A DNA stretch of 7,038 bases from Nitrospinae bacterium RIFCSPLOWO2_12_FULL_45_22 (GCA_001803565.1 MHDQ01000234.1:1-7038); one strand, 5' to 3'. Counted from the stretch's first letter, positions 1 to 6,969 are shown. Translations and numbers: made by a program. Notes: generated by a model not told the origin, from the letters alone.

Positions 1-59
1 TTATCAAGGGTTTGAGAAGAAATTAATTTTTCCTCTATGATAGGGGTGCGGAATGTGGG
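1..59. other. Downstream flank of the CoA-transferase gene, no gene seen
   Basis: This is the 59 bases following the CoA-transferase stop codon on the minus strand. I see no hairpin followed by a T-run, so no intrinsic terminator is evident. A weak AGAGGA purine stretch reads on the minus strand, but no ATG follows it inside the window. A further leftward gene could begin beyond the window edge, but nothing here proves it. Confidence 0.4.
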
Positions 60-2435
60 TTATATTGTTCCTTCTTCCTTAAGCCGAACCATTTCTTTTT
101 CCGTTAGGCCCAGCATCCCTTGATATATCTCCTGGTTGTGTTGGGCAAAGGTTGGCCCGGCCCATCTTATCTGACCGGGGGTAAGGGAAAGCTTAGGTAT
201 TACGCCAACGGTCTTAAGTCTCCTTGCCCCTGGGACTTCCATCTGTACCAGGTTATTTCTCGCTGCTATATGGGGGTCAGAAATTATATCTACAGCCGTG
301 TATAATAAGCAGGCAGGCACTTTTGCTTTATTCATGATACGCACCACTTCATCACTCGCTTTTCCGGCTACCCAGTGTCGTACCATACCTTCCAGCTCTT
401 CCTGATTCTCCCGCCGTCCTTTTGCGTCCTGGAAGCGCTGGTCTATCAGGAGGCCTTCCCGGCCTATGGCCTTAGCTAAGCCGGCAAAGGCGTTATCATT
501 TGGGACAACGATAGTTACCCAGCGGCCATCTTTAGTCTGATAGTTATCCCCGGGTACGCAACCGGGATGGCGGTTTCCTTGCCGCCCGCGTACTATACCG
601 AGCTTATCATATTGAGGAATGGTGGATTCCTGGATCCTTAGGACCGATTCATATAAGGGAGCATCTACTACCTGTCCCTGGTTACCACCTTGAGCATCGC
701 GCCAGTACAAGGCCAGCATGGTACCAAAGGCATTAAAGACACCGGTCAGCCAATCACAAGCCGCCAACCCTACCCGCAACGGTGGTCCTTCCGGGTAACC
801 GGTGAGATGCATCAGTCCACTAAAGGCCAGGCCAATGCGGTCAAAGCCCGGCTGCGAGCTATAAGGGCCATCCTGACCATAGCCAGAAACCCTGACCATG
901 ACTATCCCCGGGTTGATCTGCCTCAGGGTTTCAAAGCCCAAACCCCATTTCTCAAAGGTACCGGGACGGAAATTCTCTGTCACCACCTCTGCTTGGCGGG
1001 TAAGTTCCTTGAAGAGCCTTTGCCCCTCGGGCTTGCGCAGGTCTAACGAGATAGCCCTTTTATTCCGGTGCAAATCAGCCCAGAATAAAGATTGGTCGTT
1101 CACCAGGGGTGGGATGCGACGCACGGACTCACCCTGGCCCGGTATTTCTATCTTGATAACTTCTGCGCCAAACTCGGATAGTAAGGTAGGACCGAAGGGG
1201 CCGGCACCCATTGTGGCCGGTTCCAAAATGCGGATTCCTGCCAGAGCATTTGCCGGGATAGGGCTCATAGTTTTTGGAGGCGTTCTAAGTTCGCGGAGTT
1301 TTGTCGAGAGTATTTCAGGGTTATGGTGCCCCAAGGGTGGCCCTGCCCAGTCTACCTTTCCAGCAGTATGACTGAGCCGTGGCACTACATTCACCATCTT
1401 AACCTGATCACCAGTCAGATCCCTTGCCTCAATAATATTCTCTCTGGCTTGGACATGTTGGTCTTTAAAGACCATCGCCACATCATATACCGCATTAACC
1501 GGGACCTGGGCCTGGTTCAACATAGTTATTACTTGTTTTTGGGTTAAACCTCTGACCCACTCCCTTACCATAGCCTCTATTACTAGACCATTCTCTACCC
1601 GCTTGGGCCCAGTGGTAAACCTGGGGTCATGCGCTAGCTCTTCTCGCCCCATCGCCTTAGCCAACCGGGCAAATATAACATCTGAGACCGTGGTTAAGAC
1701 TACCCACCGGTCATCCCTGGTGAGATAACAATCTCCCGGGGCCACCGACTGGGGTAAGGTATTACCGGTTCGCTCACGGATTATCCCCAGCGTATCATAG
1801 GCAGAAACAGTATATTCCGATATGCGCAAGATAGCTTCATACAAGGCCAGATCAATCCACTGCCCCCTACCTCCCCGGGTATCCCGCCAGAAAAGGGCTA
1901 TAAGAGATGCCAGGGAACCTAAGGCCCCGGTTAAATAATGGGCATATGCTACACCGCAGCTTACGGGTGGTAAATCTGGTGTACCGGTGACGTAAGTCAA
2001 GCCACCCATGGCCTGGGCGATCCGGTCTTCCCCTGCCAGGTCTTTATAGGGACCGGATTGACCAAAGGGTGAGACCCGTAGCAAGACCAGGCCAGGATTT
2101 TCCGCCTCAAGACCCTCATAGGACATGCCTAGCGCTTCCAATCCGCCCGGTCCTAAATCCTCTATCAGCAGGTCGGTCCCTCGGATCAGGTCTACCACGA
2201 CTTTTCGCTCTTGTTGCTTTTGCAGGTCAATAGCCAGGGATTTTTTATTCCTGGCCTCTACTGCCCATAGCAGAGAGGAGTGATTATAAAAAGGTGGAAC
2301 CTGCCGTAAGGGATGGCCATTTGGCTCCTCTACCAGGATTACCTCTGCGCCAAAATCTGCTAACAAAACCCCAGCGAAAGAACCTGCCAAAGTACGGCTC
2401 AATTCTATAACTCTTAATCCTTCCAGTGGTCTCAT
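60..2435 (-). CDS. Tandem (double-domain) class III CoA-transferase, CaiB/BaiF family
   Basis: The protein belongs to the class III acyl-CoA transferases (CaiB/BaiF, formyl-CoA transferase type), which move CoA between carboxylic acids in the cytoplasm. Normal members are about 400 residues. This one is 791 residues and contains two complete, mutually similar copies, roughly residues 1-385 and 398-791, joined by a short Pro-rich linker. Both copies open with the family pattern (LEGLRVIEL; LAGIRILEP, then a DFGAEVI or EFGAEVI block) and both carry the GxGQ and LYE blocks. The expected catalytic Asp (Asp169 in formyl-CoA transferase) is present in the second copy as D561 (CDWLTG), but the first copy has H166 (AHYLTG). 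By inference only the second half can form the aspartyl-CoA thioester. Single-chain double CaiB proteins are known, for example DMSP lyase DddD, so the fusion is credible. The ATG follows GGGAGGT by 8 nt and lies 24 nt after the crotonase stop, which suggests one operon. The substrate is unknown. Confidence 0.92.
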   Translation of the reverse strand: MRPLEGLRVIELSRTLAGSFAGVLLADFGAEVILVEEPNGHPLRQVPPFYNHSSLLWAVEARNKKSLAIDLQKQQERKVVVDLIRGTDLLIEDLGPGGLEALGMSYEGLEAENPGLVLLRVSPFGQSGPYKDLAGEDRIAQAMGGLTYVTGTPDLPPVSCGVAYAHYLTGALGSLASLIALFWRDTRGGRGQWIDLALYEAILRISEYTVSAYDTLGIIRERTGNTLPQSVAPGDCYLTRDDRWVVLTTVSDVIFARLAKAMGREELAHDPRFTTGPKRVENGLVIEAMVREWVRGLTQKQVITMLNQAQVPVNAVYDVAMVFKDQHVQARENIIEARDLTGDQVKMVNVVPRLSHTAGKVDWAGPPLGHHNPEILSTKLRELRTPPKTMSPIPANALAGIRILEPATMGAGPFGPTLLSEFGAEVIKIEIPGQGESVRRIPPLVNDQSLFWADLHRNKRAISLDLRKPEGQRLFKELTRQAEVVTENFRPGTFEKWGLGFETLRQINPGIVMVRVSGYGQDGPYSSQPGFDRIGLAFSGLMHLTGYPEGPPLRVGLAACDWLTGVFNAFGTMLALYWRDAQGGNQGQVVDAPLYESVLRIQESTIPQYDKLGIVRGRQGNRHPGCVPGDNYQTKDGRWVTIVVPNDNAFAGLAKAIGREGLLIDQRFQDAKGRRENQEELEGMVRHWVAGKASDEVVRIMNKAKVPACLLYTAVDIISDPHIAARNNLVQMEVPGARRLKTVGVIPKLSLTPGQIRWAGPTFAQHNQEIYQGMLGLTEKEMVRLKEEGTI

Positions 2436-2459
2436 GGCTTTTTACCTCCCTTTCACGGG

Positions 2460-2959
2460 CTATCTACCTCGGAATACCGGCTTTCGTTTCTCCAGAAAGG
2501 CACTTACCCCTTCTTTCTGGTCTTCGGTAGCCATAAGGTAGAGCATAACGTCCAGGGAATGTTTATACTCCTCACCACCCAAAAAGCGATTTACTGAGGC
2601 CTTGTAGACCCGCAGGGCAAGGGGGGCAACGCTCATCAACTTTCCGGCCAATTCCATACAGTTGTCCATCAGTTGTTCATGAGGCACAACTTTATTAATC
2701 AGTCCAATCCGTAAAGCCTCCTGGGCAGAGATAGGGTCACCGGTCATGATCATCTCTTTGGCCCTGGCCATACCTACTACTTGATGGAGACGAATAATAA
2801 GGAAGCCGGGTAATAGACCCACTTTGATCTCTGGCCCGCCAAAGGTAGCCCTATCTGAGGCAATGATCATATCACAGGCCAGGGCCAGCTCACAACCCCC
2901 GCCGAATGCCAAACCGTTTCATCTTCTCCCTTCGCCTCCTTCTTTGTAGTTATTGTCAT
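2460..2959 (-). pseudogene. Enoyl-CoA hydratase/isomerase (crotonase) broken by an internal deletion and frameshift
   Basis: The 3' part (2912 to 2460) encodes a clear crotonase C-terminal region of 150 residues; intact members have about 260. Counting from a TTG at 2912, it keeps the block GGGCE with E8 and the PEI block with E28. Their 20-residue spacing matches the paired catalytic Glu144/Glu164 of rat enoyl-CoA hydratase. The C-terminus ends in the usual EKRKPVFRGR. Reading upstream in that frame, the family residues N and G precede the TTG, but a TGA codon lies immediately before them (2919-2921). In another frame, an ATG at 2959 with an excellent AAGGAGG starts MTITTKKEAKGEDETV, which could be the real N-terminus, then reads nonsense to a TGA at 2867-2869. 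About 90 codons, including the oxyanion-hole A/G(x)D region, are therefore missing, with a frame change. The LPGFLIIRL stretch also departs from the usual PGxGGTQRL and appears one residue shorter. Translation from TTG 2912 is possible but has no good ribosome binding site, and the product should not be functional. An assembly error is an alternative. Confidence 0.75.
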
Positions 2960-2965
2960 TTTGTT

Positions 2966-2972
2966 CCTCCTT
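2966..2972 (-). promoter_or_regulatory. Ribosome binding site of the original crotonase start
   Basis: AAGGAGG on the minus strand lies 6 nt before the ATG at 2957-2959. It is the only strong site in the neighbourhood. It shows that translation of the crotonase gene originally began here and not at the internal TTG at 2912, which supports the reading of the locus as a gene with its middle removed. Confidence 0.65.
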
Positions 2973-3053
2973 GCAATAGTGCACGTCCTAAAAAAGTTAA
3001 TATCTGATGGGCTGTAATTGCTTTTATCGTTCACTAAATAGCCTTAGACATAG

Positions 3054-5024
3054 CTAGCCAGGAAGAGATGCGCGAGAGATGATCTCATCATAGCGCTGAT
3101 CTATCTCAGCCTGGATCAGGGTGACCTGATCTGGACTGAGGTGAGAGAAGCGGCCTTGCTCGGAGAGATACTCTTCCACCGGTTTTCTTTCTTTAACCAA
3201 CTTGGTTATCCTCCGTTGGCCATTTTCATATTCATATAGGACGGTGAACCCGGTCTCTACCGCCAGCCGGGCTAGCTCGACGGTCAGATGAGTATCATAC
3301 TCCCAACCCGTGGGGCAGGGGGCCAAAACATGGATAAAGGCAGGCTTGCCTGATTCTCTGGCCCTTCGGGCCTTTCTGATCAAGTCGTGGGGATAGGCAA
3401 TAGAGCCGGTAGCGGCGTACACGTCTCCATGGGCCTCTATTATCTTCATGATGTCCTTCTTACGCTCCTGTTTACCACCCGGGGTAGTCTTGGTCTTGCT
3501 AAATAGGGGGGTAGCTCCGCTTCGCTGCACCCCAGTATTCATATAAGCTTCATTATCATAGCACATATATACTACCTGGTGTCCTCTCTCTAATGCCGCT
3601 GATAGGGTCTGTAACCCAATATCAAAGATCCCTCCATCTCCGCCATAGAGAAAGATATCCATCTCCTTGTTCTTCTTTCTAAGACCCACCTCCACACCGC
3701 TTATCGCCCCACCGGCATGGCTGAAGGTAAACATCGTATAGGGGACCTTCCAGGCCGTGAGGGGGAATATAGCCATGGCCCCCAGGCAGCCGGCATTCAT
3801 AGATACGACAGTATCCTTACCAAAGACGCTGGAAACGACACGAACCGCAATCAAACCACCGCAGCCAGGACAAAAGGGATTACCCCGGCACAGGAGGGGT
3901 TCACCTTCTTTGACCAGTTCTCTAGCAACTTGTTCCCCTTCAGTTAATTTCTTGAAATTATGATAGCCACTTATTTTCTGGTTAGTCTCTCTGAAATTCA
4001 GGTTATACCAGCGGGGAAATTCCTCTTCTTCTTCCCAGGCCACATCCACCAGTTTTTCTATATCGGTCTGGAAGATATCCCTACTCCCTATGATAAAATT
4101 AGAGACCAGTGCCCCGGTCCGGCGCAAAGCGAAACCTACCTCAATATACAATATCCCCTCGCTACCGGGAGAACAGGCCCGGTCTAAAACCAATACCTTT
4201 TTGGTATGGGACAAGGCCTGCTTGATATCTTCTTCCGGGAAGGGTCGGAAACACCTTATCTTCAATAAACCGATCTTCACCCCTCTTTTCCGGTAGGCAT
4301 CAACCGCCTCTCTACAGATCCCTACCACCGCCCCCATGGCTACTAATACTAATTCAGCGTCATCGACCCTATATGACTCGATAAGTCCATTGCCATAAGA
4401 CCGGCCAAACATCTGACTATATTCATCATGGGCTTCTCTTATCACCCCCCTGGCATTTTGCATGGCTATATATTGCTGATACTTGGCCTCGGGATAATCA
4501 GAAAAGGTGCCACAGCCCTGAGATATGGGATACCCTGGATCGATAAAACCATGTTTTGGTTGGTATGCGGGGAGGAAAAGGTCTACCTTTTCTGCCGGTG
4601 GTACATCAACCAATTCATAGGTATGGGAGATCCTGAACCCCTCCAGTACTACAAAGGCCGGCAGCAGGACTTTTTCATTCTCACAGATCTTGTAAGCCAT
4701 GATAATAGAATCCAGGGCCTCTTGAGAGTCTTCGCAATAGAATTGGAGAAAGCTGGCATCCCTCTCTGAAAGACTATCGGAGAAGTCGGCATCGAAAGTC
4801 TGAGGCGAGCCGATCGCCCGGCTGGTATCCGCTACTACCATAGGTAAGGCCATGCCGGAGGCCATCCATAGGACCTCCTTGGCCAGGGCTATACCCTGGG
4901 CACAGGTACAGGTGAAGGTCCGGCAACCCGCGGCGGCGGCCCCGGCACAGATATTAACAGCTCCCAGCTCCGACTCGGCATTGACCGATTCAGCATCGAG
5001 CTCCCCCCGTTCAATAAGTTTCAT
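3054..5024 (-). CDS. 2-oxoacid:ferredoxin oxidoreductase, fused alpha and beta subunits, N-terminus missing
   Basis: This is the catalytic core of a pyruvate- or other 2-oxoacid:ferredoxin oxidoreductase, a cytoplasmic thiamine-diphosphate, Fe-S enzyme converting 2-oxoacid and CoA to acyl-CoA, CO2 and reduced ferredoxin. Residues 1 to about 345 are PorA-like: E19 in ESELGA matches the ThDP-contacting Glu64 of Desulfovibrio africanus PFOR, followed by the SQG-like AQG block and GSRDI near the end. Residues about 373-656 are a complete PorB-like part. It has the cluster cysteines C385, C388, C413 and C570 (CPGC, NAGC, APCPTGW) and a ThDP motif from GDG (462-464) to N491 (YDNEAYMNTG). The linker has no internal Met, so alpha and beta are one chain, unlike the usual separate subunits. 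The alpha part starts too late. The reading frame stays open upstream of the ATG and spells further alpha-like residues (EYVLVLEAL), but the preceding family segment with the YPITP motif (Thr31 in D. africanus) is absent. No good ribosome binding site precedes this ATG. Which 2-oxoacid is used cannot be told. Confidence 0.87.
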   Translation of the reverse strand: MKLIERGELDAESVNAESELGAVNICAGAAAAGCRTFTCTCAQGIALAKEVLWMASGMALPMVVADTSRAIGSPQTFDADFSDSLSERDASFLQFYCEDSQEALDSIIMAYKICENEKVLLPAFVVLEGFRISHTYELVDVPPAEKVDLFLPAYQPKHGFIDPGYPISQGCGTFSDYPEAKYQQYIAMQNARGVIREAHDEYSQMFGRSYGNGLIESYRVDDAELVLVAMGAVVGICREAVDAYRKRGVKIGLLKIRCFRPFPEEDIKQALSHTKKVLVLDRACSPGSEGILYIEVGFALRRTGALVSNFIIGSRDIFQTDIEKLVDVAWEEEEEFPRWYNLNFRETNQKISGYHNFKKLTEGEQVARELVKEGEPLLCRGNPFCPGCGGLIAVRVVSSVFGKDTVVSMNAGCLGAMAIFPLTAWKVPYTMFTFSHAGGAISGVEVGLRKKNKEMDIFLYGGDGGIFDIGLQTLSAALERGHQVVYMCYDNEAYMNTGVQRSGATPLFSKTKTTPGGKQERKKDIMKIIEAHGDVYAATGSIAYPHDLIRKARRARESGKPAFIHVLAPCPTGWEYDTHLTVELARLAVETGFTVLYEYENGQRRITKLVKERKPVEEYLSEQGRFSHLSPDQVTLIQAEIDQRYDEIISRASLPG

Positions 5025-5051
5025 AAGCGCTTCTAATACCAGTACATATTC
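5025..5051 (-). other. Apparent deletion junction between gamma and alpha subunit genes
   Basis: In the alpha frame these nine codons read EYVLVLEAL, which continues naturally into MKLIERGELDAE and resembles the helix that follows YPITPQ in alpha subunits. The same bases up to 5033 also encode the last residues (MYWY) and stop codon of the gamma gene in another frame. Gamma proteins normally continue for roughly 25-35 more residues, so both neighbours seem to be cut at this point. The exact breakpoint is somewhere around 5045-5065 and cannot be fixed without an intact relative. Confidence 0.6.
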
Positions 5052-5503
5052 CTTACCCCTTTTTCGATCGACTCCAGACTGACCAGTCCGGTGACGGCTG
5101 CAAAGGCCCCGAGCATTACGGTATTAGTTATTGGTGTACCCAACTTTTCTAGGGCGATGGTCGTCGCATCTACATAACTGGCCTGGTGCTCGAAATTCAG
5201 AGATTTATCAGAATTGGCGATAATTACCCCGTGCTTCCCTAATCCAGCCTCCAGATCCACGCCCCCAACCAGGGTTGGATCTAACAGGACCACATAATCA
5301 GGGTCCATAATAAATCCCCGCTCTCTTATAGGCTTATCACCTATCCGGGCATATCCTTCAATGGGTGTCCCGCGCCGGTCCCAGGTTTGCGCTTGAGAGG
5401 ACTGGCCATACTTTTTATCGTATGTGGCAGCCATGGCAATCATATGGGCAAAAGTGACCGCTCCCTGCCCACCCCGGCCATGAATCCTTATCTTGGTTAT
5501 CAT
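5033..5503 (-). CDS. 2-oxoacid:ferredoxin oxidoreductase gamma subunit, probably C-terminally shortened
   Basis: The 156-residue product matches the PorG-type gamma domain of 2-oxoacid:ferredoxin oxidoreductases, which binds CoA or helps assemble the complex. The signature GRGGQGAVT sits at residues 9-17, DRRGTP at 42-47 (family ERRGAP), DPDYVVLLDPTL follows, and the late NTVMLGA...TGLVSLESIE block is present. Typical members have about 180-195 residues. Here the family pattern ends at IEKGVR and is followed by NMYWY and a stop, so the C-terminal tail is missing. The ATG follows AAGGAG by 7 nt and is the first gene of the leftward unit, about 67 nt from a predicted transcription start. The stop lies 8 nt before the alpha-beta ATG. 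The delta subunit with two [4Fe-4S] clusters that usually lies between gamma and alpha is not found in the window. Confidence 0.87.
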   Translation of the reverse strand: MITKIRIHGRGGQGAVTFAHMIAMAATYDKKYGQSSQAQTWDRRGTPIEGYARIGDKPIRERGFIMDPDYVVLLDPTLVGGVDLEAGLGKHGVIIANSDKSLNFEHQASYVDATTIALEKLGTPITNTVMLGAFAAVTGLVSLESIEKGVRNMYWY

Positions 5504-5576
5504 CCCTTTTCTCCTTGAAATAAGTAATGACTTTTTAGTTGCAGTGATAAAAAATTACCTATCTAAACGGATTAAT

Positions 5577-5605
5577 ATTCTACCTTCCGTTAGACATTTT
5601 TACAA
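5577..5605 (-). promoter_or_regulatory. Predicted sigma-A-type promoter for the leftward operon
   Basis: On the minus strand TTGTAA (5605-5600) is followed after exactly 17 nt by TAGAAT (5582-5577). These match the -35 and -10 consensus at 4/6 and 5/6. The predicted start near 5570 gives a leader of about 67 nt before the gamma-subunit ATG. The call rests on sequence pattern only. Confidence 0.5.
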
Positions 5606-5630
5606 TGAGGTATTTTGCGGCAACCGCCCC

Positions 5631-5659
5631 TTGATTTTGAATCTTCCAATAGGTAGAAT
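5631..5659 (+). promoter_or_regulatory. Predicted sigma-A-type promoter for the radical SAM gene
   Basis: TTGATT (5631-5636) and TAGAAT (5654-5659) are separated by 17 nt and match consensus at 4/6 and 5/6. A start near 5666 would give a leader of about 73 nt ending in GAGGAGGT. The -35 box lies 25 bp from that of the leftward promoter, so one bound protein could affect both. Pattern-based call only. Confidence 0.5.
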
Positions 5660-5738
5660 AGAAAAGGTATCTGGGTCAAAAACTCTCACATTCTGAAATA
5701 GGCCCCCGTATATCGTAATTTTTAGCGAGGAGGTTTTT

Positions 5739-6821
5739 ATGGCGGAAATGAAGACTTTTTCTCAGGATCTAAGGACACCGAAAGAAGCCGATGACCTATT
5801 CTTTACCTATTGTTCTGCCACCAGGCGGAAGGCAGCCGAGGAGTGTGTCCCTTATCATATGGATATCGAGATTAATAACCGTTGCACGGGTGGATGCCGC
5901 TTTTGTTTTAACAGCTCCAATCCCCAAGGTGATATGTATATCCCCAAGGAAAAGATCTTCCAGTTGATAGATGAGGGGTATCAGTTGGGGGCCAGGCAGA
6001 TCCTCTGGAACGGCGGAGAACCTCTGTTCCATCCCGATTTTTTCGAGATTACCGAATATGCTGGTGAGAAGGGGATGAAGTGTGCCTTCTTTACCAGTGG
6101 TATCCCGGTGACTAAGAAGATCGCCCGGAGGTTAGTGGGTACCCCTAATCTCCAGGCCATGGCTATAAATATTGATGCCTTTGACCAGGCTATCTTCAAC
6201 CAGCTCCATACTAAACCCGGTGCCTTGAAGCGGAAAATAGAGGCTATCCATAACATGCTGGATGCGGGCATGCCCCCCAGCCGCCTCCTCCCCTCCATCT
6301 GCCTCACCAAGCCCTCTTGTGAGACCATTGAGGAGACTGTGGACCGTTATGTAGATGAATTTGGGGCCAGGATGGTCTATTATTTTACCTTTATTCCATC
6401 CGGTTACGGGATGGACAATAAGCCATGGGAACCATCCCTATCCCAGATAAAGAAGGCTTGCGAGTACCGGGCGCAGCGTACCAGTCCCCACTGGCTACGG
6501 ATCGGTCCCCTGGATTGCAATGTGACCCATTGCCGGATAAAGATATATATTACCTATTGGGGAGATGTGTTGCCTTGCAATTTCCTGACCCATCTCTCAG
6601 CCGGTAGTATCTACGAAAAGAGCCTGATAGATATCCACGAGTCTAACCGTGAATGGCTCCATTTCAAGAATTTTGAGATCAAGGGTAAGTGTGGGCAGTG
6701 TGAGAATAATGATGTCTGCTTCGGCTGCCGGGGAAAGGCCTACTGGTATCTGGGAGACGAGCACCTCTCTGACCCGAAGTGCTGGATGAACCCGGAGGCC
6801 AAAGAATACTATTGCCAATAA
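5739..6821 (+). CDS. Radical SAM protein with C-terminal SPASM domain
   Basis: The 360-residue protein has the radical SAM cluster motif C49-x3-C53-x2-C56 (CTGGCRFC) and the SAM-binding GGEP at 92-95, so it should cleave S-adenosylmethionine to a 5'-deoxyadenosyl radical. The C-terminal part fits the SPASM pattern for two auxiliary [4Fe-4S] clusters: C265-x9-G275-x4-C280, then C318-x2-C321-x5-C327-x2-C330, then C348. C260 and C359 are additional cysteines. SPASM enzymes include sulfatase-maturating enzymes, peptide-modifying enzymes and the AhbD/NirJ haem-pathway proteins; nothing visible here chooses among them. Length is normal and no part is missing. The ATG follows GAGGAGGT at 5727-5734 with a 4-nt gap. 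It is transcribed away from the oxidoreductase genes and may be co-transcribed with the gene starting at 6970, although 148 bp with strong inverted repeats separate them. No sulfatase gene or convincing precursor peptide is in the window. Confidence 0.92.
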   Translation: MAEMKTFSQDLRTPKEADDLFFTYCSATRRKAAEECVPYHMDIEINNRCTGGCRFCFNSSNPQGDMYIPKEKIFQLIDEGYQLGARQILWNGGEPLFHPDFFEITEYAGEKGMKCAFFTSGIPVTKKIARRLVGTPNLQAMAINIDAFDQAIFNQLHTKPGALKRKIEAIHNMLDAGMPPSRLLPSICLTKPSCETIEETVDRYVDEFGARMVYYFTFIPSGYGMDNKPWEPSLSQIKKACEYRAQRTSPHWLRIGPLDCNVTHCRIKIYITYWGDVLPCNFLTHLSAGSIYEKSLIDIHESNREWLHFKNFEIKGKCGQCENNDVCFGCRGKAYWYLGDEHLSDPKCWMNPEAKEYYCQ

Positions 6822-6830
6822 GTAAGCGTT

Positions 6831-6947
6831 CAGGTATCAGCAGTCACTTTTCAGTTAAAACTAGCACTCAGGGATCGAGAAGCAGAATATGGAGATCAAC
6901 AAGCCGACCCCTATCCCTGATCCCTGAGTGTGACGGCTGAATGCCTG
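6831..6947. repeat. Nested imperfect palindrome between two rightward genes
   Basis: CACTCAGGGATC (6865-6876) and GATCCCTGAGTG (6919-6930) form a perfect 12-bp inverted repeat around a 42-nt loop. Outside it, TCAGCAGTCAC (6837-6847) pairs with GTGACGGCTGA (6930-6940) with one mismatch, and CAGG (6831-6834) with CCTG (6944-6947). The right arm also contains two tandem copies of ATCCCTG (6913-6926). No T-run follows, so it is not a standard intrinsic terminator. It could be an mRNA stability or processing structure, or one copy of a dispersed intergenic palindromic element; other copies would have to be sought in the genome. Confidence 0.6.
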
Positions 6948-6969
6948 CAATATGTCGGGAGGGTTAATT

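Larger units (their letters stand above)
5576..5660. repeat. 10-bp inverted repeat spanning the two divergent -10 regions
   Basis: TATTCTACCT at 5576-5585 and AGGTAGAATA at 5651-5660 are perfect reverse complements separated by 65 bp. Each arm contains the -10 hexamer of one divergent promoter, with an identical AGG upstream flank. Between the two -35 boxes lies a short palindrome, TTGCGGCAA (5615-5623), that could be an operator. The symmetry may simply reflect two promoters read by the same sigma factor, or it may be a shared regulator site. Confidence 0.45.

Noticed and set aside
898-1371. Long plus-strand frame opposite the CoA-transferase
   Set aside because: It is antisense to a strongly conserved coding region, without a ribosome binding site or recognisable motif; it is a shadow of codon bias.
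5493-5696. 67-codon plus-strand reading frame in the divergent spacer
   Set aside because: It starts within the gamma gene, has no ribosome binding site, overlaps both predicted promoters and looks like no known protein.
6889-6927. Tiny frame MEINKPTPIPDP as a possible precursor peptide for the radical SAM enzyme
   Set aside because: It lies inside the palindrome, has only a weak purine stretch upstream and no Cys or Gly pattern typical of modified peptides.
6831-6947. Intrinsic terminator for the radical SAM gene
   Set aside because: The stem is interrupted with a 42-nt loop and no T-run follows on either side.
6941-6967. Eight-residue frame MPAICREG ending just before the next gene, as a leader peptide
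   Set aside because: No ribosome binding site of its own and no run of regulatory codons; chance is the simplest explanation.
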